A DNA stretch of 64,000 bases from the NCBI GenBank assembly GCA_020636315.1, contig JACJYA010000002.1:1-64000 (forward strand), in the 5' to 3' direction. Origin of the DNA: Lewinellaceae bacterium. GTDB taxonomy: Bacteria > Bacteroidota > Bacteroidia > Chitinophagales > Saprospiraceae. Positions 8,586-17,922 of the stretch are shown in pieces. A program made the translations under genes and the position numbers. Every line of letters starts with the position of its first letter. The first letter of the stretch is position 1. A model generated the notes under the pieces. It did not search any database and had not been told where the DNA came from. It saw only the letters and a list, made by a program, of their open reading frames with translations.

Positions 8586-9494
8586 ATGCCTGCAGAATTC
8601 TACGATATCGCCCAAATAGAACGTTACCTCACCCGGGGGATGGATGGTGAAGAACGCAGTGGGTTCGAAGCCTTGCTGAAGAAAGATGACAACACCCGCC
8701 GGGAAGTGGAGGCCTACCGGCAGCTATTCGAAGGTTTTCATGCCCTCCGCAGTGAAAACTTCCGCCAGGAGATGAAAAGCTGGGAAACAGAGTGGGAACA
8801 GGCCAATACGGACGACACCGAACTCATCGAATGGTACCTCACCGGAGAGTTGACGGGGGAAGCCCGCACCAGGATAGAAAACCGAATGGAAGAGGAAGAG
8901 CAATTTGCCCGGGAAGTGGCCGCCTACCGCCAACTCCACGAGGGCTTCACCGCCGCCCGCTCAGAAGATTTCCGGCAGCAGGTGAGCAGTTGGGAAAAGG
9001 AGCAAGCAGCGGTTCGCCGGCGGCTCTGGCCGCGGCTGGCCGCCGCAGCCGCGATCCTGTTGTTGGTGGGGTTCGGGTTCAGATGGTATGTCCAGGCCAA
9101 TTTCAGTACGGAAGCCATTGTAGCTACCTATTACCAACCGCCGCTGGAGGGCGCCACTATGGGAGAAGGGCCGCTTGAACAGGAGGCCGCCGGCCGGTCT
9201 TTCGCTGCGGCAAACCGCCTTTTCCAGAAAGGGGATTACCCGGGGGCCTACCTGGCGTTCGACGCTCTGCTCAACCAACTGCCCGACGTGTCCATAGACA
9301 ACCTCACCCGGTCTTATTACCGTGAACAAAGCGAATGGAACCGCCTGCTGTCCGCCCTGGCCATGGATCCTCCCCCCTTCAATATCCAGGAGGAAGCCCG
9401 GCGCATCGCCGCCGAAGACGGCCACGAATTTCAATCACAGGCAAAGCGCCTGCTCCGAAAACTGCAGTCGCCATTCTACCGGTTGGCCAACTGA
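8586..9494 (+). CDS. Membrane protein with duplicated anti-sigma-like cytoplasmic segment
   Basis: The 302-residue protein has two copies of a roughly 57-residue helical segment, residues 11-67 and 81-137. They share IExYLTxxxxGE, REVxAYRQLxEGFxAxRSExFRQ and end in SWE. This pattern is typical of Bacteroidota anti-sigma N-termini that lack zinc ligands. A single membrane helix follows at about 151-168 (LAAAAAILLLVGFGF), preceded by arginines, so the duplicated part should be cytoplasmic and the C-terminal 130 residues periplasmic. The C-terminal part (FAAANRLFQKGDYPGAYLAFDALL) looks TPR-like. The position directly after the sigma gene supports an anti-sigma role; direct binding is inferred. 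Confidence 0.72.
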   Translation: MPAEFYDIAQIERYLTRGMDGEERSGFEALLKKDDNTRREVEAYRQLFEGFHALRSENFRQEMKSWETEWEQANTDDTELIEWYLTGELTGEARTRIENRMEEEEQFAREVAAYRQLHEGFTAARSEDFRQQVSSWEKEQAAVRRRLWPRLAAAAAILLLVGFGFRWYVQANFSTEAIVATYYQPPLEGATMGEGPLEQEAAGRSFAAANRLFQKGDYPGAYLAFDALLNQLPDVSIDNLTRSYYREQSEWNRLLSALAMDPPPFNIQEEARRIAAEDGHEFQSQAKRLLRKLQSPFYRLAN

Positions 9495-9589
9495 CCGGGA
9501 CTGCCTTCGTGATAGTCGACAGGCGAACTCTAGTCGCCAGCCGACATCACCTCCCTTTTTTAATTTAAACTCAATCAGCTGATGCCTTT

Positions 9590-12511
9590 CTAACTCACCG
9601 CAACTTTCTGCTTCGGCCTTATTCTCTGCCCGGGGCCCATACTTTTTACTCTGAAACGGCGAAGCCAGAAGAAAAGGAAGAGCAACATGGCCGATATCCC
9701 GGCGCCAATCGCCAGTTTGGCCCACAGGGGCCGGTAAACCGGCCGCATATTGCCGATGGGCGTGAAGGCAGCCCAGTAAGCAGGATGAGCCTGAAAACCC
9801 CCGCTTTGCTCAACCTGCCGCAGTTTGGCCAGCCGCAGAGCCTCTGATTTGGAGTAGCCCTGCTTCAGAAAACGATAGAAGTCCTCCATCAGCTGGCTGT
9901 TGACCTGGTCGTTGATGCTCCAAAGCGTCGTTACCACGCTGTTCGCCCCGGCGTACAGAAAGCCGCGGGCGAGGCTGATGACACCTTCCCCGTTATAAAG
10001 CGTCCCGGATGAGGTCTCACAGGCGCTGAGAACGGCCATTTCCGCCCGAAGGGGCAAAAGGTAAACATCCTTGACGAACAGGGAATCGTATCCTCCTTTT
10101 CCATCGGCAAGGACGATGAAGGAAAAGTCGCCGGCGTCGGTGTTGGCGCGGGCGTGAGAAGAAAAATGCAGCAGGCCAGCCTCTCGGGCTACCTGCCGAA
10201 GCCGGGCCACAGTAGCTTCGGAGCCGGCATACAGCTTGCCTCCGATCAGGCCTTGCACCGCCTCCAGAAGGGTAATGTTGTGCTTCAGTTTGTTGTGCCC
10301 TCCATTGCCGTCGAAGGCAGGCGCAAAACCCGCAAAGTTATGGTTCCCGCTGGGGCGGTCCAGCAGGGCGGCCTGAAGGGTGGCGGAATAGGTATAGCTG
10401 ATATCGTAACGATGCAGCAGATAGGGATACTGCCCGAATTTGCAGTCATTGGCCGCCTCTGTGAGCAACGCATCGAACGGCAGAAACCCCAGCACCCCGC
10501 TGGGCACGACCGTCAGGCGTTCGGGCAGGCCAAAAGCCTCCAGCGGGCGGACCAGCTTGTCGTACAGCCGGTAAGCATAGTCGCTGTACGCCGCGCACAG
10601 CTGGCTTTTGTCGTAGGTGGGATACTGAAAATTGGCAATGTCATCGCGCAGTTGCACCACCCATTCTTCCAGCGGAAAATCTATTCCCAGCGCAGCTACC
10701 TCAAAGCTGTTTTCCGTAATAACAAAAGCATAAGCCTGCTCCTTGCCGATGAAATATTCAACGAACGCTTCATCCCGGCCCAACAGGCGGCTGCGGATGT
10801 CTGAGGAGGTAAGAGTGCGCACGTCGTATTTGAGGCGGTAATAGTCGGCGTGGTCCTGCTCCAGGGCCTGTATCCATCCTGCATAGCGTTGCCGGGCCTC
10901 CAGCAGGCCGGCTTCCAGGGAACGCACCACCGAATCGGCCTGTTCCTGTGCCCGCGCCTCGAAGAGTTCTTCTTCCAGCCCGGCCAGTTCTTCCTGCATC
11001 TCCGCTTCCTGCCGGAGAATGCTGTCGGGAATGCCCGCCAGCGCTTCGGCCCTGGATTTATAAAATGCCTCCAGCAGCAGGATGCTCTTAGTACGTTCCG
11101 CAAAAGAAAGAGCTGCCTCCTTGTATTCAGGCCGGCCACTCACCCGGTACAGCTCCAGGGCATTGGCGATTGCATTGGCGCTGCGTTCCCGTGCCTCTTC
11201 CACATTGAACAATTTGGAAGACTCATAGCGATAGGTATTGCGGAGCCGCAATTCCACTCCGAGGATCAGCTCATGGCACTGCAGGGCAGTTTCCAGCTTG
11301 TCCTCTCCTCCCTCGGCATCATACCATTTGCGCAGGGCGCGCGCCTTTCCGCCGAGTGCCTCGATGATAGTGTTTTCAGCGCGCAGCCAGCCCTTTTCCG
11401 GGTTTTGGCGCCACCCGCCCTTCGCATCGAATTCCCTGATCACCATTGAGAGGGCCTTCCCGTAGCGTTCCAGAGCAGCAGGGTAATCGGCCTGGCCGGC
11501 GTACAGGTTACCCCAGGCACAATAAATCTTGCCCAGTTCACGGCTGTACAATTTGGCGTTGTCTCCATCGAGGTACCCCTTCTCGGCCAGCTTGAAATGC
11601 CGGATGGCAGCCTGCGGCTCCCCAAGGTCTTCATAGATCCCGCCCAGGTACATATCGATGATGGGGATCTTCAGGGCGGCTCGGCCAAACCCGTCTTCGG
11701 CAATCGCCTGCTCCATAGCCTTTCTGGCATTTTGGGCTTCCGCCAGCGCCTTTTGGAACTGATCTCCTTCAAGATAGGCCTTGGCCAGGTTGGAAAGCAG
11801 AAGGCCCCGGTTAAAATGGCTGATACCGGGTATGCTCAGCCCCTCTCTGCAGGTTTCGATGGTGTTATCGCGCTGCCCGGCGGACATATAGGCCAGAGAG
11901 AGGTCACTCAACAGAGCAGCCCGGCCGTTATTGCCCGGAGAAGCCGGGACAGCTTCGAGGGCCTGCCGGAAAAACACGATGGCCGCATCGTAATCGCCCA
12001 GCCGGGTATTGAGGTTTCCTAAAGGGAGGTAAACATAATGAGCGATATCTGCCTTATCCCCGACTTCTTGCCGTCGAAAAATGGCGGCGGCCTGCTCATA
12101 ATTGGCTCTCGACTGTTCAAAATCCCGGATGTAGTGGTTATAGACAAAGGCCAGCAAAACATAAGACCATGCCCTGGCGTTCCACTCCTGCTTTTCCCGG
12201 GGCAACCGCCAGGCGTCATTTACACTTTTACGAAGAAGGCCGATGGCATCGGCGGGATTGCCGGCTCGGGTCAGCACTGTGCGGCCCACCAGCTTATAGA
12301 CATTGATCCACGCCTCGAGGCTGTCCTGCCGGCGGTATAGAGCAGCAGAACGCTCCAGGTAATAGCGCATACTGTCCGGCTCGTAAGGCTGACAAAAAGA
12401 CTTCGCCTTCTCAAAAAAGGCATTGGGGGAGGCAGCATCTCCGGCCTGGGCGTACAGCCCGTTTATCCCGGAAAGGTACAGGCAGATAACTAAGAGGGTA
12501 ACCGTTCTCAT
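9590..12511 (-). CDS. Exported TPR-CHAT (caspase-like) protease with C-terminal membrane anchor
   Basis: The 973-residue protein starts with a signal peptide (MRTVTLLVICLYLSG...YAQ). Helical TPR-type repeats fill about 25-550 (for example LGDYDAAIVFFRQALEAV and QADYPAALERYGKALSM), a coiled coil rich in Glu/Ala follows about 560-620, and a CHAT domain lies at about 640-920. The catalytic dyad is seen as His786 in LLHFSSHAR and Cys831 in VLSACETSSG. A membrane helix (932-950) and a basic tail end the protein. The start at 12511 is preferred because the frame upstream to 12682 overlaps the next gene and lacks the signal peptide. CHAT proteases are relatives of separase and caspase, often switched on by their TPR arm. 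The gene is 80 bases after the tail-anchored gene and convergent to the sigma operon, with 95 bases between them. Confidence 0.85.
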   Translation of the reverse strand: MRTVTLLVICLYLSGINGLYAQAGDAASPNAFFEKAKSFCQPYEPDSMRYYLERSAALYRRQDSLEAWINVYKLVGRTVLTRAGNPADAIGLLRKSVNDAWRLPREKQEWNARAWSYVLLAFVYNHYIRDFEQSRANYEQAAAIFRRQEVGDKADIAHYVYLPLGNLNTRLGDYDAAIVFFRQALEAVPASPGNNGRAALLSDLSLAYMSAGQRDNTIETCREGLSIPGISHFNRGLLLSNLAKAYLEGDQFQKALAEAQNARKAMEQAIAEDGFGRAALKIPIIDMYLGGIYEDLGEPQAAIRHFKLAEKGYLDGDNAKLYSRELGKIYCAWGNLYAGQADYPAALERYGKALSMVIREFDAKGGWRQNPEKGWLRAENTIIEALGGKARALRKWYDAEGGEDKLETALQCHELILGVELRLRNTYRYESSKLFNVEEARERSANAIANALELYRVSGRPEYKEAALSFAERTKSILLLEAFYKSRAEALAGIPDSILRQEAEMQEELAGLEEELFEARAQEQADSVVRSLEAGLLEARQRYAGWIQALEQDHADYYRLKYDVRTLTSSDIRSRLLGRDEAFVEYFIGKEQAYAFVITENSFEVAALGIDFPLEEWVVQLRDDIANFQYPTYDKSQLCAAYSDYAYRLYDKLVRPLEAFGLPERLTVVPSGVLGFLPFDALLTEAANDCKFGQYPYLLHRYDISYTYSATLQAALLDRPSGNHNFAGFAPAFDGNGGHNKLKHNITLLEAVQGLIGGKLYAGSEATVARLRQVAREAGLLHFSSHARANTDAGDFSFIVLADGKGGYDSLFVKDVYLLPLRAEMAVLSACETSSGTLYNGEGVISLARGFLYAGANSVVTTLWSINDQVNSQLMEDFYRFLKQGYSKSEALRLAKLRQVEQSGGFQAHPAYWAAFTPIGNMRPVYRPLWAKLAIGAGISAMLLFLFFWLRRFRVKSMGPGQRIRPKQKVAVS

Positions 12512-12591
12512 AAGGCCTTTTTTATGGGGAAGCGGTTTTCGGCCCATTTTGGCGATAATCGGCCGAAAACCGCTGAATAATACCAGTTTTC

Positions 12592-14301
12592 CTAACCGCC
12601 GGTTCCAAAGAGGCGCCGGCGCAGGGCGGCTATGGCCAAAAGTATGATCAGAATGAAGAGCAGCAGAAGCAACAGCCACCACGGCAGGGGCAGTTCGCCG
12701 CCGGTATTGCCGCCGGGGCCTTCGGAAACACAGGTTCCGCAGGCCAGGATACGGGCTGCATCTCCGCTTTCCACAGCCACCGGTTTAACCGGAACCGTGC
12801 AAACGGGGGCTGCCTCGTCGAACTCGATGCAGGCCTGCAGGTAAGGAATGGAATCCATCTGAGGGGATGCCGGGTTGGCCAGCACGGTAAACTGGAATTC
12901 ACCGTAAGTCAGAGGGTTCCCAACACCATATTCAGCCTCGGGAAAGATCTGAAAACCAGCCAGGTTCCAGCGGACGGTATTGGTGGCCTCATCCCGGTCG
13001 GGCAGAATGGGCGTGCCGGGCTGCGGATAAATGGACAACAGCGTATCGGGAATGCTGAAAATGTCGTATTCTTCCGGAAAAGTAATGGAAACGGCAATAT
13101 CATTGGTGGCGGCATTGCCTTCATTGGAAAAGTGGACGGTACAGAATACTTTGAATGCGCCGTCCGAGCCCTGAGGGCACTCACAAGCCTCCGTTTTGAT
13201 GTAGTTGGGGTCGTGAGAACGAGTGATCTCCCCTTCGAAGGTAGAAAGGTCGGCGACGAGCCTGCCGGTGGGCCGGTCGTCCCCATTAAGGCTGTCCAGC
13301 AGTGCCTGGATACCCAGCCTTTCGATCAGGGTCGAATCTTCCGGCGTCAGGAAGTTATCGGGGCCGGCTGTTTGGTCAACTGTGAAAAAAGCGGTAAACC
13401 GCAACGCCCCTTTATCCTCCTCAGGGCCCTTGTCGAATAAGGCGTCATCGACATCGAACTGTACAAATAAGTGGCGTTCCTCCAGGGAATCCAGGGTGAT
13501 GAACGGATCGCGGTACGCCGAAGCATACCTGCCTTTGAGCGGTGTTGGGAAGAGCTGCCCGGGAATGGAATCCAGAAAGAAATCCGAATTCAAAGGGTCG
13601 AGGTCCAGCCGTTTGGAAAAAGTTGTGGATACGGGAGTGCCGGAGGCATCTTCATAAACCTCATAATTGACTTCTCCACGGGCGAGCCCCTCCGTTTTCT
13701 TTTCGATCACCGGGTCGGAAAGGAAAAGCAGGTAGCCCCTCAAAGGAAAATTGTTGGGGTTTTTGACGGATATGATGAAAACGGTTTTGTCTCCGGCGAC
13801 AAAACCCCGCTGATTGCTGGATAACCGGATCAGGCCGTCGGTAACGACTTCCTGGCGCGGGGCCGCTTTTGTTTCGATATCATTGGAGCCGGAGCTACCG
13901 TTTACGGCACGGGCCGAGGGGGGAAGGTCGAGATGGTCGTCGCTATAGACTCCGGTTGTAAAGGCCATAACCGTCCCTTGCCGGGTGTTGCCGTCCGGCC
14001 CGATGAAAATATGAGAGACCTCCGCATCTTTAGATTGGTTGATGAATTCTCCGTCGTCGAAGACCCACAGGTATTCATAGTGAGGAATGGGGATATTGGC
14101 GTCTCTTGCTTCATCAGAGCGCACCACCGGCGAAAGGGGGGGCATGTCTTTGATGATCATGGAGACGTTGCCGTCACTATCCTGGGAGATAAACTCGATC
14201 GTTTGTCCGAAAAGGAAAGACGGAAGAAAAAAAAGCAGAAAAAAAAACGAGGTAAGGTAAACGGAGGTAGAGTTGGATGAAGTGGATTTCTCAAAGCCCA
14301 T
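12592..14301 (-). CDS. Secreted, tail-anchored protein with PKD-like and DUF11-like segments
   Basis: This 569-residue protein has a signal peptide (about 1-33, FFFLLFFLPSFLFGQ), an early PKD-like strand set (YEYLWVFDDGEF), an Ig/DUF11-like segment about 370-430 (CTVHFSNEGNAATNDIAVSITFP split over several strands), and a C-terminal helix (PWWLLLLLLFILIILLAIAAL) followed by arginines. It has no T9SS sorting domain, so it should remain anchored with its bulk outside the cytoplasm. Its stop lies 80 bases before the CHAT gene on the same strand, suggesting co-transcription. The specific function is unknown; ligand sensing or scaffolding for the CHAT protein is a guess from context. Confidence 0.7.
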   Translation of the reverse strand: MGFEKSTSSNSTSVYLTSFFFLLFFLPSFLFGQTIEFISQDSDGNVSMIIKDMPPLSPVVRSDEARDANIPIPHYEYLWVFDDGEFINQSKDAEVSHIFIGPDGNTRQGTVMAFTTGVYSDDHLDLPPSARAVNGSSGSNDIETKAAPRQEVVTDGLIRLSSNQRGFVAGDKTVFIISVKNPNNFPLRGYLLFLSDPVIEKKTEGLARGEVNYEVYEDASGTPVSTTFSKRLDLDPLNSDFFLDSIPGQLFPTPLKGRYASAYRDPFITLDSLEERHLFVQFDVDDALFDKGPEEDKGALRFTAFFTVDQTAGPDNFLTPEDSTLIERLGIQALLDSLNGDDRPTGRLVADLSTFEGEITRSHDPNYIKTEACECPQGSDGAFKVFCTVHFSNEGNAATNDIAVSITFPEEYDIFSIPDTLLSIYPQPGTPILPDRDEATNTVRWNLAGFQIFPEAEYGVGNPLTYGEFQFTVLANPASPQMDSIPYLQACIEFDEAAPVCTVPVKPVAVESGDAARILACGTCVSEGPGGNTGGELPLPWWLLLLLLFILIILLAIAALRRRLFGTGG

Positions 14302-14434
14302 AGTTGCTGATTTGGGAGTTAGGCAATCGGATCAATGTCCAGGATGAAAACTGCGGAGGCCCGCAGCTGTTTGAACGAGGATGCCCAGGCGCAAACAACC
14401 GGGTAGCCCGGCCGCTTTCAACCTATGAAAATAA

Positions 14435-14442
14435 CAAAAATA
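14435..14442 (-). promoter_or_regulatory. Possible -7 element of the CHAT operon
   Basis: TATTTTTG on the minus strand matches TAnnTTTG. No -33 TTTG is found at 19 bases. It would give a leader of about 125 bases before the ATG at 14301. Confidence 0.3.
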
Positions 14443-14690
14443 TCCCGGAAAGGTACAGATGAGGCCCTGTTTCCATAAGGTTTCTGGTTTTTGGTGGTTA
14501 TAATACATGATTTGATCTCATCGTTAACGGCGGCGCGCAGCAACAAGCATATTGCCTGAATGCTGCTGCACCCCGCCAACGATGTGCTAATAACAAGTGT
14601 CTTTACCGAGCGTTCGCTTTTGCCGTCCGGCTACTTTTATTGTTCACGTTTTCCCGTTTAACTGCAGGTGGATGTTGTGCCGGGGAGAAG

Positions 14691-14730
14691 AAAAAAAAAC
14701 TGGGCAGCAGTTCTTCAAACCGCTACCCAG
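14691..14730 (-). terminator. Orphan minus-strand terminator
   Basis: On the minus strand CTGGGTAGC (14730-14722) pairs with GCTGCCCAG (14708-14700) around a 13-base loop and is followed by nine T residues (14699-14691). No minus-strand gene is recognised upstream of it, so it may end a small RNA. Confidence 0.5.
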
Positions 14731-15726
14731 CCCGGAATAATAGCAACTATCTACTTATCTCCAATTAGATTTATGCCCACCTTTGTGGACATGCCCTTCT
14801 GAAAATAAAACACCCTAAATTCTTTATCATTTGGCTGGGAACTATGGCTTAAAGGGGGCTCACGCATCACAAACCCGGAGGCCGCTTTGCGTCAGCCCTC
14901 CCCTTTTGAATCGGCTTTGTTTAACACCGTGGAATTAAAATCTAACGTCTAGTATGTTGTGTTTGAATCCTCCTGCCTGGGTTATCATTTGATGTTTTGG
15001 GTTTTGCCTCCCCTCAGATCATTCATTCCTTCAATCCTTCAATCAGAGGGCAGATGCCCTGCACACCTCAAGGGCGGCAGGGCTTCCGAATTGCCCTATG
15101 AACATTATGCGTTTTATCATAGTATGAGGAACGCTCCGTTTAACAATGGCCCGTTCCGGGGAGCGAAGCCGGGCAGCGAGACAACCGCTACCCTTTCGCC
15201 TGAAAAAGACAGATAGATATTTTCGTCACACCTGAAGGTGCTTTTCTTTTTCTGTATCTTAGTGTTGCCCGTCGTGTCAAACAGCGTTGTTGATTAATTA
15301 CGCTTACAAATTTATAGGGTATGGACAGGCTTGCAAAACCACCTTTTTCTGGTAGTTTGAGTTCCTAAACCATATTCAACGCTCTTTTTTTCCACAAATC
15401 ATCATAACAGGGTAGAACAAAGCGTTATTTAATTAAAATTTAAAATGATAATAATCAGGTATTTATAATTAAAATTTAAGACTCACCCTCCTTTTTAACT
15501 TCATTATCACTCAATTTCATTACTTTGGGTTTCTAAGCGCTAAAAAAAAATTGATTTTTTTTCAAAAAAGTGCAACTTTAACACTTTAACGGTCATTATT
15601 AGCCAGAAAACGGTGCTTTTCAGCCAGGAAACGGTTAGGAATGATGGTTTTAAGGCCGGCAGATCATTATTCGCCGCCGGTGGTTTTATCGGCGCCGATG
15701 CCCCCGGCGGGAAAATTCATCAGTAT
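14731..15726. other. Long non-coding stretch, no gene recognised
   Basis: Together with 14302-14730 this makes 1.4 kb without a credible gene. The only plus-strand frame of note (14959-15216) has no family signature, and its composition does not look coding. The stretch holds the motif CTGAAAAAGACAGAT...GTCACACCTGAA (15200-15236), repeated near 20337-20366, and becomes strongly AT-rich from about 15380 to 15600 ahead of the next gene. Confidence 0.5.
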
Positions 15727-17211
15727 ATGAAACACAAAGAAGATCTTTTCCAGCTCATCCGGTCCATGTCCAAATCGGAGAAACGCTACTTCACCCTGGA
15801 CGCACAAAAGAGCGGGCAACGGCCGAGCAAATACCTGGAGCTTTTCCAGCTGATCAACGAAATGGAAAAATACAGCGAGGAAAAGCTCCGGAAAAAGTTT
15901 GGCCGCAACTTGCCCTACGACAAGTCCTACCTCTATGAGGCTATCCTGCGCAGCATGAGGGACTACCGCAGCTCCAAGTCCAGGGCAGCCCGCATTCGGG
16001 AATTGCTGCTCGACGCCAGGTACCTCTACGAGCGGGGGCTTTACCTGCAGTGCGAAGAGCGCCTGCGGGATGCGCGGCAGGTCGCCGAATCTCTGGGAGA
16101 CCAGTTGGCGCTGCTGGAAATCAATAAGGAGATGCGAAACATCACCTGGGACCTCAAACGGCGTTCCTTCCGGGAGGAGGTCCAGGCGCTGATCGATGAG
16201 AAAGAAACCCACCTTGAAGCCGTCGGCGAAGAGTTCAAATACCTGGATATGTTGTACGAACTGCTGCTGAAAAATATCAAAGGCACACCTAAAGCCGCAA
16301 TGGAAGAACTGGAGAAGGAAGGTTATCTCTCCCTGATCGAAGAACGGGGCACGCCCAGGGCCGTCCATGCCCGCCGCCGTTACTTTCAGTGCGCCGCCCT
16401 GCTCAGCCAGATGAAGGGCGACCCGGAAGCCGCCCTCGCCCACTATGAAAAGGTAGTCGATTGGTGGGAACAGAACGAAGCCTACCGGCAGGAAGAGTTT
16501 TACCGCTATGTGATTGACTTGTCCAACTTCCTGTCCTTCTGTTACACCAACAAAAAACTGGAATACATGCCTCCCGTTCTGAGCCGGCTGGAGAACAGTG
16601 AACCTAAAAACTTCCACGACCAGCAGACCATTTTCCAGAACGTTTCAACCTTCAAACTCATTTACCATATCAACCTTGGGATTGCCGAAGGAGTAGATAG
16701 CCTGGTGGAGTCTATTGAAAAAGGCATGCAGAAATTCCAGATCAACATCGTAACCCAAACCGTTCTGACCTTCAATACCGCCATTCTGCTGTTCATCGTA
16801 GAGAAATTTGAGGCCTGCCGTTACTGGCTGCTCAAGATCATTAAAGGAGAACGTTTCAGCGAACGGAAAGACATCAAGACGGGAGCCTACCTGTTGCACC
16901 TGATCGCCGTTTACGAGATCGATGAAATTGACCTTCTGGAAAGTACCTATCGTTCGACCTACCGCTATGTCCATAAAGAGTTGAATGCCCCGAGCGGCAG
17001 TTTCGAACGGGCTATCACCTACGGTGTCAAGCGCCTGCTGGATGCGCCGCCGGGAAAGAAAAGAGAGAACATGCGGAAATTACAGGAAAAAGTGCAGGCC
17101 ATCAAACAAGACCCTGCCCAACGGGTGCCGTTGGGCCTGGACGACCTTGCCCTTTACTGGATCAACAGCCGCCTGGAGAGCAAGTCTCTGGCGAAGGTTA
17201 TGAACGGCTGA
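15727..17211 (+). CDS. Uncharacterised alpha-helical repeat protein
   Basis: I do not recognise the family. The 494-residue product has no signal peptide or membrane helix, is predicted almost entirely helical, and has TPR-like stretches (YLYERGLYLQCEERLRDA; GDPEAALAHYEKVVDWW). The N-terminus (DLFQLIRSMSKSEKRYF) recalls the N-terminus of the 61276-62676 protein (LLEVMGKLDKKEIRELRKF), and both are free-standing genes with AT-rich upstream regions. The ATG at 15727 is chosen because the upstream extension to 15613 is unlike the rest. Its TGA abuts the stop of the convergent gene, forming TGATCA. A cytoplasmic scaffold or regulatory role is possible but unproven. Confidence 0.7.
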   Translation: MKHKEDLFQLIRSMSKSEKRYFTLDAQKSGQRPSKYLELFQLINEMEKYSEEKLRKKFGRNLPYDKSYLYEAILRSMRDYRSSKSRAARIRELLLDARYLYERGLYLQCEERLRDARQVAESLGDQLALLEINKEMRNITWDLKRRSFREEVQALIDEKETHLEAVGEEFKYLDMLYELLLKNIKGTPKAAMEELEKEGYLSLIEERGTPRAVHARRRYFQCAALLSQMKGDPEAALAHYEKVVDWWEQNEAYRQEEFYRYVIDLSNFLSFCYTNKKLEYMPPVLSRLENSEPKNFHDQQTIFQNVSTFKLIYHINLGIAEGVDSLVESIEKGMQKFQINIVTQTVLTFNTAILLFIVEKFEACRYWLLKIIKGERFSERKDIKTGAYLLHLIAVYEIDEIDLLESTYRSTYRYVHKELNAPSGSFERAITYGVKRLLDAPPGKKRENMRKLQEKVQAIKQDPAQRVPLGLDDLALYWINSRLESKSLAKVMNG

Positions 17212-17796
17212 TCAGCTCTCCTGTTTCACGGCGCGCCGCAGCGGTGTAAACTCCAGGGTATTGCCCATGCGGGTGATGCCGACCACTACCTCTGTGAGAT
17301 TAAAAATGAAGACATTCGGATCGGTAGGTTCCGGGTCGTCGGTATTCAGGCCAGGGTTGATCTCAACAGCGCCGATCAGCCCCAGTACCTGGTGCTTACG
17401 GTTAAAAAATACCGTCCATTGCGAATCGGGAGTGACCGGCACTTTCACCTGTTCGCCCCCCTTTCCGCCACCGGAGCCCCGTTTCAGGATACCGGAAGTA
17501 GGATCACCAGGAGGAATAGGCCCCAGTTCCGGATCGTCCACCATTTCGGTGGGGTCGAGGCTGGTCGCCACTGTGATCTGCCCTTTCATCACTCCAATGA
17601 GGATCATTTTCTCTTTTTGAAGCTTGAAGGGGATAGCCCTGCCATCATCGATCAGGTACAGGGTGTTCATGTCGGTAGAGAGGGTAATGCTGTTCACCAT
17701 AGGATAGGCCTTTAGGTCGTTATACCTGACAATTTCCGGGCCAAGGAGTTTGAGCCGGCGAAGGAGGTCAGCCAGGAAGTTTTTAATAAAAGACAT
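17212..17796 (-). CDS. Conserved-looking protein of unknown function
   Basis: This 194-residue protein starts at MSFIKNFLADLLRRLK (17796); a longer frame to 17877 is possible but its extra N-terminus looks random. It begins with an amphipathic helix, then beta-rich sequence (ITLSTDMNTLYLIDDGRAIPF; KMILIGVMKGQITVATSL), a Gly/Pro/Lys linker (GSGGGKGGEQVK) and a C-terminal beta region (VFIFNLTEVVVGITRM). No signal peptide or known motif is seen. It lies 126 bases after the 464-residue gene on the same strand, downstream of rpsP, and may belong to that operon. Confidence 0.6.
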   Translation of the reverse strand: MSFIKNFLADLLRRLKLLGPEIVRYNDLKAYPMVNSITLSTDMNTLYLIDDGRAIPFKLQKEKMILIGVMKGQITVATSLDPTEMVDDPELGPIPPGDPTSGILKRGSGGGKGGEQVKVPVTPDSQWTVFFNRKHQVLGLIGAVEINPGLNTDDPEPTDPNVFIFNLTEVVVGITRMGNTLEFTPLRRAVKQES

Positions 17797-17922
17797 AGGG
17801 CGTTGGCTTACGCCACAGAAGGGCCGGCTGTGAAGCTGGATTACCTCAGTCAGGCCCTGTTGTGGCAATACACCCAAAAGTAGGGATTCCGCAGTGGATT
17901 TCGGAGCTATTCCGGCAGAAAA

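Noticed and set aside
14955..14985. tRNA T-arm-like GTTTGAATCC
   Set aside because: Flanking bases do not form the T-stem, acceptor stem or anticodon arm.
14959..15216. An 85-codon plus-strand frame in the 1.4 kb gap
   Set aside because: Codon use and composition do not look coding and no family is seen.
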